Shown: positions 43,330 through 52,596, counted from the first letter of the stretch. The stretch: 64,000 nucleotides of DNA from Arhodomonas sp051195215 (GCF_051195215.1 NZ_JBNAZM010000005.1:62001-126000); one strand, 5' to 3'. Translations and numbers: made by a program. The notes: generated by a model not told the origin, from the letters alone.

Positions 43330-43755
43330 TTGAGCGAGACCACACTGCTGATCGAATCCGAGCTCAGCGTGCGCTGGGCGGACATGGACGCACTCGGGCA
43401 CGTCAACAACACGGTGTACTTCCGTTACTTCGAGCAGGCCCGCATCGAGTGGCTGGCGGAGATCGGCGCCGGGTCGAGCGTCGGTCACGGCAGCGACACC
43501 GGACCGGTCATCGTCAACGCGTACTGCGAGTTCATGCGCTCCATCACCTACCCGGCACGGCTGCGCGTGCGCATGCTCGGCGGAGCCCCCGGGCGCAGCA
43601 GCTTCGAGACCCATTACGAGATCGTGGACGCCGACCGTCCGGACGTTACCTACAGCGTCGGCACCGCCCGGATGGTCTGGGTCGATCACGGGGCCGGCAA
43701 ATCCGTGCCCGTCCCCGACGACGTTCGCGCCCGTCTGCCACAGCCGGCCCCATGA
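43330..43755 (+). CDS. 4HBT-family acyl-CoA thioesterase
   Basis: A 141-residue hotdog thioesterase of the YbgC/4HBT type. LSVRWADMDALGHVNNTVYF (about 13-32) contains the catalytic Asp; the C-terminal strand STARMVWVD-like segment (GTARMVWVD) completes the fold. Translation starts at TTG 43330, supported by GGGAGG nine bases upstream. Its stop overlaps the acpH start as ATGA. It could serve the divergent carnitine operon or acyl-ACP turnover with acpH; the overlap favours the latter. Confidence 0.85.
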   Translation: MSETTLLIESELSVRWADMDALGHVNNTVYFRYFEQARIEWLAEIGAGSSVGHGSDTGPVIVNAYCEFMRSITYPARLRVRMLGGAPGRSSFETHYEIVDADRPDVTYSVGTARMVWVDHGAGKSVPVPDDVRARLPQPAP

Positions 43756-44363
43756 ACTTCCTCGCTCACGTCTACCTCGCCGACGTCGACGACGCCTTCC
43801 TGGTAGGCAACCTCATGGGGGACTTCGTCCGCGGCCGCCCCGACCCGGGGCTGCCGGCGGCGATCCGCGCGGGTATCCGGCTGCATCGGCGCGTGGACCG
43901 GTTCACCGACGAACACCCGGCGACCCGTGCGGCATGCCGGCGTCTGCCCCGGTACCGCCGGCGAGTGGCGGGGGTGATCGTCGACCTCGCCTACGACCAC
44001 TTCCTCGCCCGCGATTGGGCACACTTCAGTAGCGAGCCCCTCGCCGCGTTCAGTGCCCGGGTCTACCGCACGCTGGAGGCGCACTACGACTACCTGCCGA
44101 CACGGCTCGCACGCCTGTTGCCCGCCATGCGCGACGGCGACTGGCTTACCGCCTACGCCCGCCTGGAGAATACCGCCCACGCCCTCGACCGCATGGCTTA
44201 CCGCCTGCGCCGCCCCGAGCTGCTGCGGGGCACACTGCCCGAATTGCGCGCGGCATATCCTCATCTCGATTCGGACTTCCACGCATTCTTCCCGCAACTG
44301 ATACGCTACGTGCAGGCGCGGGGGCACGGGGCGCCGATAAATCAGGGACCGAGCCAACAATGA
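43752..44363 (+). CDS. acpH: Acyl carrier protein phosphodiesterase
   Basis: Removes the phosphopantetheine prosthetic group from ACP. The 203-residue protein has the DUF479/HD-like features: MNFLAHVYLADVDDAFLVGN, GIRLHRRVDRFTDEHP and DLAYDHFLARDW (metal-binding His/Asp residues). E. coli AcpH is 193. It is overlapped at both ends: by the thioesterase gene before it and by the unknown 422-residue gene after it. Confidence 0.9.
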   Translation: MNFLAHVYLADVDDAFLVGNLMGDFVRGRPDPGLPAAIRAGIRLHRRVDRFTDEHPATRAACRRLPRYRRRVAGVIVDLAYDHFLARDWAHFSSEPLAAFSARVYRTLEAHYDYLPTRLARLLPAMRDGDWLTAYARLENTAHALDRMAYRLRRPELLRGTLPELRAAYPHLDSDFHAFFPQLIRYVQARGHGAPINQGPSQQ

Positions 44364-45628
44364 TGCAAAGACTCGTACGATTTCTCGGGCGCACGCTGCT
44401 GCTCCTGCTGGTGGCGGTGATCGCCGGCTATGGGGCGCTTCGGGGCTATCTGTGGTACGAAAGCGGCAGAGTAATGGACGACATCGCCGCCGAGCTGTCG
44501 CCCTACGTGCGCCTGGACTGGGAGTCGGTGGACAGCAGCGTACCGGGCACGATCGAGGTGCATGAGCTCGCGTTGCGGCCGGCGAACGGCGAAGGTAGTG
44601 CCTTCATCCAGCGTCTCGAAATCAACAGCAGCGAGCTCGCCGGCCCGCGGGAGCTGCTCGCCCGGCTGCGCCGGCGCGAACCGCCCGCGCGCGTGGAGCT
44701 CATCGCCTCCGGGATTCGTATCGACAGCGACGATCCCCTGGTCGCCCGGCTCGATGCCGCGGCGGGTGGCGCCTCCCTGGGTACGCCCCTGGCAGCGGCC
44801 GGCTGCTCCGCGCCCGACGCCCCCTTCACCGCCAGCGTGCTCCAGGCGGTGAATCAGAGCACGCTGCGCGGCGAGGCGAGCCTGCGCATACGCCGCCACG
44901 AGGCGAGCGGCCGCACCGAGTTGCTGCTCGACGCCGAGTTCGCGCAAGTCGCTGCGGTCACTGCCGAAGGCGTTCTCTCGACCGCCGACACCCCGGCGTT
45001 GACGGGCCTGCGCGTGCGCTACACGGATCTCGGCTTCAACGCGAGCCGCAATCACTATTGCGCGGCGCGGGCCGACGAACCGGTCAAACGCTTCATCGAC
45101 CGCCACCTGCAAGCCGTTCAGCGTGATTACCGCGAGCACGGCACGCCGCTTTCCCCCGAAGCGAGCCGCCGTTACCGCGAATTCATCCGCCACGGCGGCG
45201 ATATGCTCATCGACCACTCTCCGCGCCGCGCGCTCGCTCTGACCGCGCTGACCAACGGTGACGGCGCACTGGCCTCGATCGCCAGGAGCGCGCCGTCGGT
45301 CAGCATCAACGGGATACCGGTGGATCTGTCGGTGGCGGCGTGGCTCCCGAGTGACGAGTCGGCCCCGGCACGAAGCGACGATCAATCCACGCGCACGGCC
45401 ACGAACGATAGCGGCACGACGCCCCGCTACCGGCCTGTGCCGGTGGAGGCGCTCGCACAGCACGCCGGCGCGTCCGTGCGGCTGCATACCCGCGATGGCC
45501 AGACCCATCTCGGCCGGCTCGCTGGCATCGACAATGGCCGTATCGCCGTTACACGGACCATCGCCGGCGGCGAGATGCGCTATACGCTGCCCAAGACGAT
45601 CGTCAGCGGCGCCGAGGTGCGGCGCTGA
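44360..45628 (+). CDS. Unknown membrane-anchored protein with a possible beta-barrel C-terminus
   Basis: A 422-residue protein I do not recognise. One N-terminal transmembrane helix (about 9-29, LGRTLLLLLVAVIAGYGAL) is followed by a large presumably periplasmic part: an AsmA/YdgA-like beta segment (about 30-115, PGTIEVHELALRPANGEG), a central region with two Cys (AAGCSAPDA, NHYCAARAD), a low-complexity Ser/Asp/Thr linker (about 330-358) and a compact C-terminal domain (about 365-422: VRLHTRDGQTHLGRLAGI, IAVTRTIAGGEMRYTLP) that resembles an Sm/SH3-type barrel. It overlaps acpH by four bases, so it is made from the same mRNA. Confidence 0.78.
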   Translation: MMQRLVRFLGRTLLLLLVAVIAGYGALRGYLWYESGRVMDDIAAELSPYVRLDWESVDSSVPGTIEVHELALRPANGEGSAFIQRLEINSSELAGPRELLARLRRREPPARVELIASGIRIDSDDPLVARLDAAAGGASLGTPLAAAGCSAPDAPFTASVLQAVNQSTLRGEASLRIRRHEASGRTELLLDAEFAQVAAVTAEGVLSTADTPALTGLRVRYTDLGFNASRNHYCAARADEPVKRFIDRHLQAVQRDYREHGTPLSPEASRRYREFIRHGGDMLIDHSPRRALALTALTNGDGALASIARSAPSVSINGIPVDLSVAAWLPSDESAPARSDDQSTRTATNDSGTTPRYRPVPVEALAQHAGASVRLHTRDGQTHLGRLAGIDNGRIAVTRTIAGGEMRYTLPKTIVSGAEVRR

Positions 45629-45755
45629 CGGCACCGGGCACAGGCACCCGAAGCCCCTGCACGATGTCCCAAGCATTACCACAGATCCGCCATCCGACTG
45701 GGGCCAGGCAGTCGTGCTCTCCGGCTCGTCGTGAACCGCTACCAACCACCGTCTA

Positions 45756-47114
45756 TCAGCCATCGCTGGCGAGCTTACGGTAGAGCGTCTGCCGGCCTAT
45801 GCCCAGAATATCGGCTGCACGGCGTTTGTTGCCTCCCACCGCCTCCATGACCTCTTGGATATAGGCGTACTCCATTTCTGCGAGCGAGCGTAGGCGGGAA
45901 GACCCGGGCCGATCGTTGCCTCGCACCGGCGTGGATGCGTCCTGCAAGCGCGACGGCAGATCCGCGACAGTGAGCTGACCGCTGCGACAGAGCGTGACCG
46001 CACGCTCGATGGCGTTAGCGAGCTCACGCACATTGCCGGGGAAATGGTAGCGGTGCAGCGCTGCTACCGCCGATGGCTCGAGCGCCGGTACCTCGCGGCC
46101 GAGGCGGCGGGCGAACTGCTCAACGAAGCGCGCGGTGAGCAGGTCCAGATCATCGCCGCGCTGGCGCAGTGGTGGCACCTCGATGCGGAAGGTCTCCAGG
46201 CGGTAGAACAAGTCCTCACGGAAGCGCCCCTCGGCAACAGCCTCTTCAAGGTCCGCGTTGGTGGCGGCCACGACGCGAACGTCCACCTCGAGCTCACGTT
46301 GCGCACCGACCGGACGAAAACGGCCGCCCTCGAGCACGCGCAGCAATTTGGCCTGGAGCGCCACCGGCATCTCACCGATTTCATCAAGGAACAGGGTGCC
46401 ACCGTCAGCCTCCTGAAAGAGACCGTCACGCTGGCGTTGCGCCCCTGTGAAGGCACCGCGGACATGGCCGAAGAATTCACTCTCGAGCAGATCCGGCGGT
46501 ACACCCGCGCAATTCACCGCCACGAAGCTCCGCGCCGCCCGCGCACTCTCGGCATGGAGTGCGCGGGCAACGAGCTCCTTACCGGTACCGCTCTCGCCGG
46601 TGATGAGCACGGAGGCTTCCGTCGCACCGATACGGCGCACCACATCGAACAACGCAAGCATTGCCCGACTGCGTCCAACCATGCCGTGAAAGACATCGCC
46701 GGCCGGCGCCGCCTCCATCTCCGCGACACGCCTCAATAATCGACGATAGTGCAAAGCCTTTTGCACACTGACCGTCAAGTGCTCGAAATCCAGCGGTTTG
46801 GTGAGGAAATCGTCCGCTCCTTCTTTGAGCGCCGCCACCGCCTGCTCGATACTGCCGAATGCAGTGATGGCGATGAACCCCACCAGGTCACCGCCGCGGC
46901 GAGCACGCAGCGCCCGCAACAGCTGCATACCATCGGCGCCGGGCAGACGCAGATCACTGACAAGCAAATCGACGCCGCCGCCGGCAAGTAGATCCAGTGC
47001 AGCTTCCGCCGTCGCTACCGCACGCGCCTCGATACCGGTGTCCGCAAGCTCGTCGGTGATCAGGCCCGCGAGCGCCTCGTCGTCCTCGACCACCAGCACC
47101 TGCGCTTGGTACAT
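45756..47114 (-). CDS. Sigma-54-dependent response regulator (NtrC-like)
   Basis: A 452-residue activator. Receiver domain about 4-120 with phosphoacceptor Asp in LLVSDLRLPGADG and Lys in FLTKPLDF; AAA+ domain about 140-370 with Walker A GESGTGKE, the sigma-54 contact loop GAFTGA and Walker B GGTLFLDEIGEM; C-terminal Fis-type HTH about 410-452 (NKRRAADILGIGRQTLYRKL). MYQAQVLVVEDDE marks the start at 47114, five bases after the kinase gene stop. The most likely target is the divergent DUF4168 gene, which has a sigma-54 promoter (48677-48692). Confidence 0.93.
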   Translation of the reverse strand: MYQAQVLVVEDDEALAGLITDELADTGIEARAVATAEAALDLLAGGGVDLLVSDLRLPGADGMQLLRALRARRGGDLVGFIAITAFGSIEQAVAALKEGADDFLTKPLDFEHLTVSVQKALHYRRLLRRVAEMEAAPAGDVFHGMVGRSRAMLALFDVVRRIGATEASVLITGESGTGKELVARALHAESARAARSFVAVNCAGVPPDLLESEFFGHVRGAFTGAQRQRDGLFQEADGGTLFLDEIGEMPVALQAKLLRVLEGGRFRPVGAQRELEVDVRVVAATNADLEEAVAEGRFREDLFYRLETFRIEVPPLRQRGDDLDLLTARFVEQFARRLGREVPALEPSAVAALHRYHFPGNVRELANAIERAVTLCRSGQLTVADLPSRLQDASTPVRGNDRPGSSRLRSLAEMEYAYIQEVMEAVGGNKRRAADILGIGRQTLYRKLASDG

Positions 47115-47119
47115 GCCGC

Positions 47120-48595
47120 TCAACCTTCCCAAACCTCCGACGTTGCGCCGCACGCCAACCAAAGCTCGAAGCGTGCGCCGCTCAGGTGGACAGGATCGAC
47201 CACGCCGATGCCTCCTCCGTGTTGCTCGGCAATGCCATGAACCACCGGCAACCCCAACCCCGCCCCCTCGCCAGTGGGGCGTGTAGAGAAAAACGGTTCG
47301 AAGGAACGCTCGCGCAGCTCGGCAGGCACGCCACTTCCCTCGTCCTCGACGAAAATCACCACCTGGCCGGGACGCTCGTCGACGCCCACCAGCACGCGGG
47401 CCGAACCGGCGGCGCGGACGGCGTTACTCAACAGGTGACCGAGCGCCTGTTCGAGCCTTGTCGGATCGACATTTACCCGCGGCAGATCTCGATCATCGGG
47501 CGGATCGCTCAACTCGATCACCGCCGGGGCATGTTCACCTTCGGCGCGCTCCACGGCCCGCTGTACCACGGCCCAAACGGCCACGTCACGCCGCCGTAGC
47601 GGCGTTCGCCGGGAGAAATCCATGAGTTGACGCAGGATATGGCTCATGCGCGCGGCTTGATCGCGTATGCGTGTGGCGGCACGGCGGACACCGGCATCGT
47701 CGCTGCGCCGGACGAGCCGCTGGGCCGTGCCGTCCACGACACTCAGCGGGGTTCCCAGTTCATGGGCCACACCGGCAGCGAACTCGCCAACGACGGCGAG
47801 GCGCCGTGACTGTCGCAAATCGTCGCGCAGACTCATCTCCACCATCTCACGGCGAGCAACCTCACGCTGATTGCGCTGCAGCGCATCCAGCATCTCGTTG
47901 ATGTTTTCGGCGAGCCGCCGCAGCTCGAGCGGGCCGGCCGGTGTCAGACGATGATCACGCGCTCCGGCTGCGATACGGTGGAGACTGGCCAGGAGCTGTT
48001 CGAAGGGATGCACCACAGCCTGGCGATGTCCGATGAACAACACCGCCAGCAAACCGGTGGCGAACACCCCCAGCCCAACGGTTCCCCACCATCGTATCCG
48101 GGCGAGCACGGCGCGCATCTCGTTGCGGTTCCGGGTAATCTGCAGCAGTGCCTCGAAACGCCCGTCGGCGCCCACCAACGGCACGAAATAGGCGTACACC
48201 GGCTCACTACCAGAGCGCGCGTACACGCCCCAGCGATCCCCCGACCGCGTGGCCGCCGAGAGGCTGTCATCCGATAACACCCGTTCCGACCCCGCACCCG
48301 CGCCGGCCAGCACCTTGCCGTCAGCGGCGAGCACGTGCGCGCCGTAGACCCGACCGAAAGAAAACGCCGAGTCCAGCGCCTGCTGAAGCGCGCCCTCACG
48401 GCCACGACGCAACGCCCGGGTCAACGGTGGCTCCAGGGCACGGGCTATAAGCTGAATGTCTTCGCGTAGACGCCGCTCCGCCACCTGCTCCACCAGATGC
48501 AGGCTCATCCCCCCGCCCAACGCAACCAGCAGCACCACCGGGATGAGCACGGTCAGAATCACAGCGGTACGCAGCCGCAGCGTCGGACGTCTCAT
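47120..48595 (-). CDS. Sensor histidine kinase (NtrB-like, periplasmic sensor)
   Basis: A 491-residue membrane kinase. Helices at about 12-32 and 172-192 bracket a periplasmic sensor of about 140 residues with a PAS/CACHE-like look (DSAFSFGRVYGAHVLAADGKV). HAMP is at about 193-245; the H box GVAHELGTPLSVVDG has the ELG variant, then NAVRAAG (N box), EDEGSGVP (G1) and GAGLGLPVVHG (G2). The pair with the downstream regulator is a complete two-component system. The signal is unknown; neighbours give no hint except the secreted DUF4168 protein. Confidence 0.92.
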   Translation of the reverse strand: MRRPTLRLRTAVILTVLIPVVLLVALGGGMSLHLVEQVAERRLREDIQLIARALEPPLTRALRRGREGALQQALDSAFSFGRVYGAHVLAADGKVLAGAGAGSERVLSDDSLSAATRSGDRWGVYARSGSEPVYAYFVPLVGADGRFEALLQITRNRNEMRAVLARIRWWGTVGLGVFATGLLAVLFIGHRQAVVHPFEQLLASLHRIAAGARDHRLTPAGPLELRRLAENINEMLDALQRNQREVARREMVEMSLRDDLRQSRRLAVVGEFAAGVAHELGTPLSVVDGTAQRLVRRSDDAGVRRAATRIRDQAARMSHILRQLMDFSRRTPLRRRDVAVWAVVQRAVERAEGEHAPAVIELSDPPDDRDLPRVNVDPTRLEQALGHLLSNAVRAAGSARVLVGVDERPGQVVIFVEDEGSGVPAELRERSFEPFFSTRPTGEGAGLGLPVVHGIAEQHGGGIGVVDPVHLSGARFELWLACGATSEVWEG

Positions 48596-48676
48596 ATCGA
48601 TACACCTGTCCCAGTATCACCCACATTCATTCGGTCAAATCCCCCAGTCTTCGCCATTGGCCGGGAGCGACAGCCT

Positions 48677-48692
48677 TGGCACGACCCATGCC
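48677..48692 (+). promoter_or_regulatory. Sigma-54 (-24/-12) promoter of the DUF4168 gene
   Basis: TTGGCACGACCCATGC has GG at 48678-48679 and GC at 48690-48691, the exact GG-N10-GC spacing of sigma-54 promoters, and matches TGGCAC-N5-TTGC with a single change (ATGC). Transcription would start near 48703, giving a leader of about 50 bases that contains a small hairpin (GGGGGAAGCG / CGCTCCCC, about 48712-48735). Confidence 0.7.
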
Positions 48693-48755
48693 TCCACGTT
48701 AGGGGGAAGCGCATTCGCTCCCCTGACTAACCGTCGCAGACGAAAGAGGTTATCC

Positions 48756-49112
48756 ATGCGACTCACCAGCAAAATTCTCACCAGTGCTGCCTTCGCGATG
48801 CTTGTCGCCACTGCCCCATTGCACGCGCAGACCGAGGGCAACCCCCAGGGTTCCGCCGAGGTGAGTGACACGAAGCTCGAGCAATTCAGCGAGGCATTCG
48901 GGCAAATTCAGGATATCCGCAGCGACTACTCCGAGAAGCTACGCGACGTCCAGGACGAGGAGAAGGCCCGAGAGATGCAGCAGGCGGCCAATGACGAGAT
49001 GATCTCTGCGGTGGAGGACAGCGGCCTCAGCGTGGATGAGTACAACGCCATTTCCCAGCAGCTCCGTAAGGACCCGGAGATGGCGGAACGCGTGCAGGGG
49101 ATGATCGAGTAA
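48756..49112 (+). CDS. Secreted DUF4168 protein
   Basis: A 118-residue exported protein: signal peptide MRLTSKILTSAAFAMLVATAPLHA, then a helical DUF4168 domain (KLEQFSEAFGQIQDIRSDYS, EMISAVEDSGLSVDEYNAISQQLRKDPE). Highly charged, with no Cys. AAAGAGG precedes the ATG at good spacing. DUF4168 members are periplasmic and uncharacterised. The upstream sigma-54 promoter and the adjacent divergent NtrC-like system make this the probable output gene of that system. Confidence 0.85.
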   Translation: MRLTSKILTSAAFAMLVATAPLHAQTEGNPQGSAEVSDTKLEQFSEAFGQIQDIRSDYSEKLRDVQDEEKAREMQQAANDEMISAVEDSGLSVDEYNAISQQLRKDPEMAERVQGMIE

Positions 49113-49134
49113 CCTACACCTCCGCGTAACGCGC

Positions 49135-49154
49135 GCGGTGGCGCAGGCCACCGC
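49135..49154. terminator. Bidirectional hairpin between convergent genes
   Basis: GCGGTGGC (49135-49142) pairs perfectly with GCCACCGC (49147-49154) around GCAG, between the DUF4168 stop and the FGGY kinase stop. Suits both directions; no T-runs. Confidence 0.5.
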
Positions 49155-49162
49155 TCGCCTAC

Positions 49163-50761
49163 TCAGGGCCGGCCGGTGGCTCCGCGCAGCCGGCGTAGCG
49201 CGGGCATGACGTCGCTGTCCACCAGCGCGCGGGAGAGCGTGCGGTAGAGGCCGTAGAGTTCCGTGTAACGCACCGTGGCGCTGTCAACCGGCAGCACCCG
49301 GCGCGTGCGTTGGGCACCGAGCGCCGCGGCGCCGGCCTGGAAATCGTCCACCAGGCCGGCGGCGACGGCACCGTGAATCGCCGCACCCCGGGCCGTGGCT
49401 TCCTGGACGTCAGGCACGCGCACGTCGCGGCCGGTGACGTCGGCGACAAGCTGCACGATGAACGGATTCTTCTCGGCCAGGCCGCTGGTGACCACCAGCT
49501 CATCCACGTCGAGCCCGCCCTCGGTCAGGGTGTCCACCACCCGGCGCATGCCGAAGCCGAGACTCTCGAGCAGCGCGCGGTAGAGCTCTTCCCGGGTGGT
49601 CTGCAGCGTCATGCCCACGAACACCCCCGACAACTCGGGGTCGATGAGTGGGGTTCGGCAGCCGTTCCACCAATCCAGCGCCATGACCCCGCTCGCCCCC
49701 GGAGGCAGCGCCGCCGCGGCCCGGTTGTAGTGAGCAAAGCTCGCGTCGGCATCCTCCCCCGACGGGAACGTGCGCACAAACCACGCCAGAAGATCGCCGA
49801 AACCGGCCTGTCCGGCCTCGTACCCCCAGTAACCGGGCAGGATGCCGTCACGGACCACGCCGCCAATGCCGGGAATACGACGGCAGTCCGGGGAAACCAG
49901 CATATACCCCGCGGATGTTCCCAGCGTCGCGACCAGGGTGCCGGGGGTGCTCACCCCCACGCCCGGCATCACCGCGTGGGCGTCGATGGTGGCGACAGCC
50001 ACCACCGGCGGCCGTGTCAACCCGATCCGGTCCATCCACGCAGGCGCGAGCTCGCCGGCCGGCTCGCCGATGGGCGTGGGCTCCCGCAGCCGCTCACGCA
50101 GACCAGGAATGAGTGTGTCCACCTCGGACGGATAGCCGGCACCGTCGAGATAGTGCGCCTTGTAGCCAGCCTGGCAGGTACTGCGCACCTCTGCGCCGAC
50201 GAGCTCGGAGACGAGCCAGTCACCGGCCTCCATGAAACGCGCGCTCTCCGCCCAGAGCCCGGGTGCCTCGGAGCGCAACTGCGCGGCCTTCGCGAACATC
50301 CATTCACATGACGTCTCGCCGCCGGTATAAGCGAGGAACTCTCCGCCGGTGTCATTGATCTCGGCCACCCAGGGTTGAGCGGCGTGGTGCTTCCAGAGCT
50401 TCACGTAGGCATGAGGGTGCTGCGGATAGTGGCGGCTCAGCGGTACGCCCTGCGCGGTGACCGGCAGCACCGTCGAGGCAGTGAAGTCAATGCCGATCCC
50501 GGCAATATGACCGCCCGCGGCGACCGCCGCTTCGGATAGGCGACGCAGGATTTCCCCGGCGGCGTGCAGATAGTCGTCGGCGTCCTGAAGCGCCCAGTCC
50601 GGCGGCAACGGCGTACCGTCCGGCAGGGATTCGCTCATCACACCGTGGGGATAGACGATCCGATGAACGGCGAGAATCTCGCCGTCGGCGGCACCGATGA
50701 GCACACCGCGGGCGCTCTCGGTGCCGAAGTCCAATCCAACGACACAGGGCTGACTGGTCAT
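49163..50761 (-). CDS. FGGY-family carbohydrate kinase (ribulokinase type)
   Basis: A 532-residue sugar kinase, long like ribulokinases (E. coli AraB 566). VGLDFGTESARGVLI (about 8-22) is the phosphate-1 motif, GIGIDFTASTVLPV follows, and the adenosine-site region includes GTLVATLGTSAGYML and ELVVTSGLAEKNPFIVQL. FGGY signature parts are SGVMALDWWNGCRTPL. Likely substrate D- or L-ribulose or a related pentulose, consistent with a pentitol branch of this operon. Last gene of the polyol operon, 83 bases after the SorC regulator. Confidence 0.87.
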   Translation of the reverse strand: MTSQPCVVGLDFGTESARGVLIGAADGEILAVHRIVYPHGVMSESLPDGTPLPPDWALQDADDYLHAAGEILRRLSEAAVAAGGHIAGIGIDFTASTVLPVTAQGVPLSRHYPQHPHAYVKLWKHHAAQPWVAEINDTGGEFLAYTGGETSCEWMFAKAAQLRSEAPGLWAESARFMEAGDWLVSELVGAEVRSTCQAGYKAHYLDGAGYPSEVDTLIPGLRERLREPTPIGEPAGELAPAWMDRIGLTRPPVVAVATIDAHAVMPGVGVSTPGTLVATLGTSAGYMLVSPDCRRIPGIGGVVRDGILPGYWGYEAGQAGFGDLLAWFVRTFPSGEDADASFAHYNRAAAALPPGASGVMALDWWNGCRTPLIDPELSGVFVGMTLQTTREELYRALLESLGFGMRRVVDTLTEGGLDVDELVVTSGLAEKNPFIVQLVADVTGRDVRVPDVQEATARGAAIHGAVAAGLVDDFQAGAAALGAQRTRRVLPVDSATVRYTELYGLYRTLSRALVDSDVMPALRRLRGATGRP

Positions 50762-50844
50762 TGCTCTCCTCGATGCATTCGTCGTTCGTTCTGGCCGACT
50801 GGTGATGCCGGCATGCGTAGACCTGCCCGCGCGCCCGGGAACGG

Positions 50845-51786
50845 CTAGTCCGTCAGCACCGCGCGGGCGACCTCCTCGTCGGTGATCAGACCGGACAGCC
50901 ACCGCCCGCGCAGGGCGGCACGGATGGCGCCGACCTTGCTCCGCCCACCGGCCACACCGATGATGAGTTGTTCGTGCTCCGGCTGTATCGGAATGCTGGT
51001 CACGCGATCGTTGATCTCGTCGTCGAGCAGGCGCCCGTCCCGATCCAGCACCCAGCCGGTGATCTCGCCCACTGCCCCGCGGGAGCGCAGCGCATCCACC
51101 TCGGCCGGACTGATACATCCCTCCAGGCGTAGCGGCGCGTGCTCGTCGATGGTGCCGATCCCCACGAAGGATACGTCGGCACGCTCGGCCAGATCGTAGA
51201 CCAGACGGTAGAGGCGCTGGTTCGCGAAATGCTCCCGCTCCTCCGCAGAGTCCGCCATGATGGGGGCGGGCAGCTGATAGCTGCGCGCGCCGGTCTTGTC
51301 CGCGAGCCAGGCCATCGCATCGAACGGGTTGGTCGCGCCGTCCGGGGAAATGACACCGACGCGGGCGACCAGACGATGATGCGCGCAGTCGACATGCGCC
51401 GTCTCGTCGATCATCGCCCGCAGCGTACGCCCGGTGGCAACACCGATGACCAGCCGCTCCGAGCGGTTCAGGTAGTTTTCCAGCTTGGCCGCGCCGACGA
51501 CCGTCAGCGGCCGCAGGCTCGTGGTGCCCGGCATGATCGGCGCGACGTCGCAATAGCGCAGGCCGTAGCGCTCGCGCAGCGCTTCGGCGAGCTCCATGCA
51601 AGCGGCGACCGGGTGATCAAGGCGTACCTTGATGAGCCCTTCCGCACGTGCGAGGGTCAACGCGCGCTGGACGCCCTGACGCGACAGCCCGACCTGGCGG
51701 GCGATCTGGTCCTGGGTAGCCCCCTCCACATGGTACATCCAGGCAATGCGTGCCGCCTGGTCCAGCTTGGCGTCGAATCCTCGCAT
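50845..51786 (-). CDS. SorC/DeoR-family sugar-binding regulator
   Basis: A 313-residue regulator: N-terminal HTH (ATQDQIARQVGLSRQGVQRAL, about 23-43, split by turn) and a C-terminal sugar-phosphate sensor domain of the SorC type (LVIGVATGRTLRAMI, FVGIGTIDEHAPL, LIIGVAGGRSKVGAIRAAL). It sits within the polyol operon and probably represses or activates it. Two copies of a candidate operator (57612-57639 and 58464-58493) precede the transporter and smoS genes. Confidence 0.88.
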   Translation of the reverse strand: MRGFDAKLDQAARIAWMYHVEGATQDQIARQVGLSRQGVQRALTLARAEGLIKVRLDHPVAACMELAEALRERYGLRYCDVAPIMPGTTSLRPLTVVGAAKLENYLNRSERLVIGVATGRTLRAMIDETAHVDCAHHRLVARVGVISPDGATNPFDAMAWLADKTGARSYQLPAPIMADSAEEREHFANQRLYRLVYDLAERADVSFVGIGTIDEHAPLRLEGCISPAEVDALRSRGAVGEITGWVLDRDGRLLDDEINDRVTSIPIQPEHEQLIIGVAGGRSKVGAIRAALRGRWLSGLITDEEVARAVLTD

Positions 51787-51804
51787 GCGTTGGCGCTTAC
51801 CTCC

Positions 51805-52575
51805 CTACCAGCACGAATAGCCGCCGTCGGCCACCAGCACCGAGCCCGTACAGAAGCTCGCCGCGTCGGAGGCGAGAAACAGCACCGCGCTCGCGATCTC
51901 GTCGACCTCTGCGCAACGGTTCATCGGCGTCATTTCGAGCCAGGTGTCGTTCCAGTCCTGACGGGAACGCCCCATCAGGGTGAGCTCGGTGTTCACGTAG
52001 CCGGGTGCCACCGCATTCACGCGCACGCCGTGTTCCGCCCACTCGCAGGCCAGCGAGCGGGTCAGCTGATGCACGGCCGCCTTGCTGGCGTTGTATGGCG
52101 CCTGGGGCTGCGGCTTGTTGACGATGAGCCCCGACATGGAGCCGAGATTGACGACGGCACCGCTACCCTGGGCCACCATGTGCCGGCCGAACGCCCGACA
52201 GCAGTAGAACACACCGTCGAGGTTCACGCCCATCAGGTGGCGCCAGGCATCGTCATCGTAATCGGTGGCGTCGATGTTGGCTGCGACACCGGCGTTATTG
52301 ACCAGCACGTCGACGTGGCCGAGGCGGGTGGCGAGGGCGCTGGCCGCCTCACCGACAGCCTCTGGGTCGGTCACGTCGAGCGCGAACGCCTCTGCGCTGT
52401 ACCCCGCCTGACCGAGGCGGTCCACGGCCGCTTGCGCCCCATCGTCATTGACGTCGACGACGACGACGTGGGCGCCGGCCTCCGCCAGCGCCTCGCAGAT
52501 CGCGAAGCCGATACCTCGGCCGCCACCGGTGACCACCGCGTTGCGTCCGGCGAGGCTGAACTTCTCCTGGTACAT
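51805..52575 (-). CDS. Short-chain dehydrogenase, probable pentitol dehydrogenase
   Basis: A 256-residue classical SDR: cofactor motif TGGGRGIG (about 16-23), NNAG (about 92-95), catalytic Ser in NLGSMSG and Tyr/Lys in APYNASKAAVHQL. VVVDVNDDG after strand two suggests NAD preference (acidic residue). The sequence is of the arabitol/threitol/xylitol dehydrogenase type; together with the ribulokinase-type enzyme it suggests a pentitol to pentulose to pentulose-5-phosphate route (inference). Confidence 0.85.
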   Translation of the reverse strand: MYQEKFSLAGRNAVVTGGGRGIGFAICEALAEAGAHVVVVDVNDDGAQAAVDRLGQAGYSAEAFALDVTDPEAVGEAASALATRLGHVDVLVNNAGVAANIDATDYDDDAWRHLMGVNLDGVFYCCRAFGRHMVAQGSGAVVNLGSMSGLIVNKPQPQAPYNASKAAVHQLTRSLACEWAEHGVRVNAVAPGYVNTELTLMGRSRQDWNDTWLEMTPMNRCAEVDEIASAVLFLASDAASFCTGSVLVADGGYSCW

Positions 52576-52596
52576 GATCTCTCCCCCTTCTGCGCC

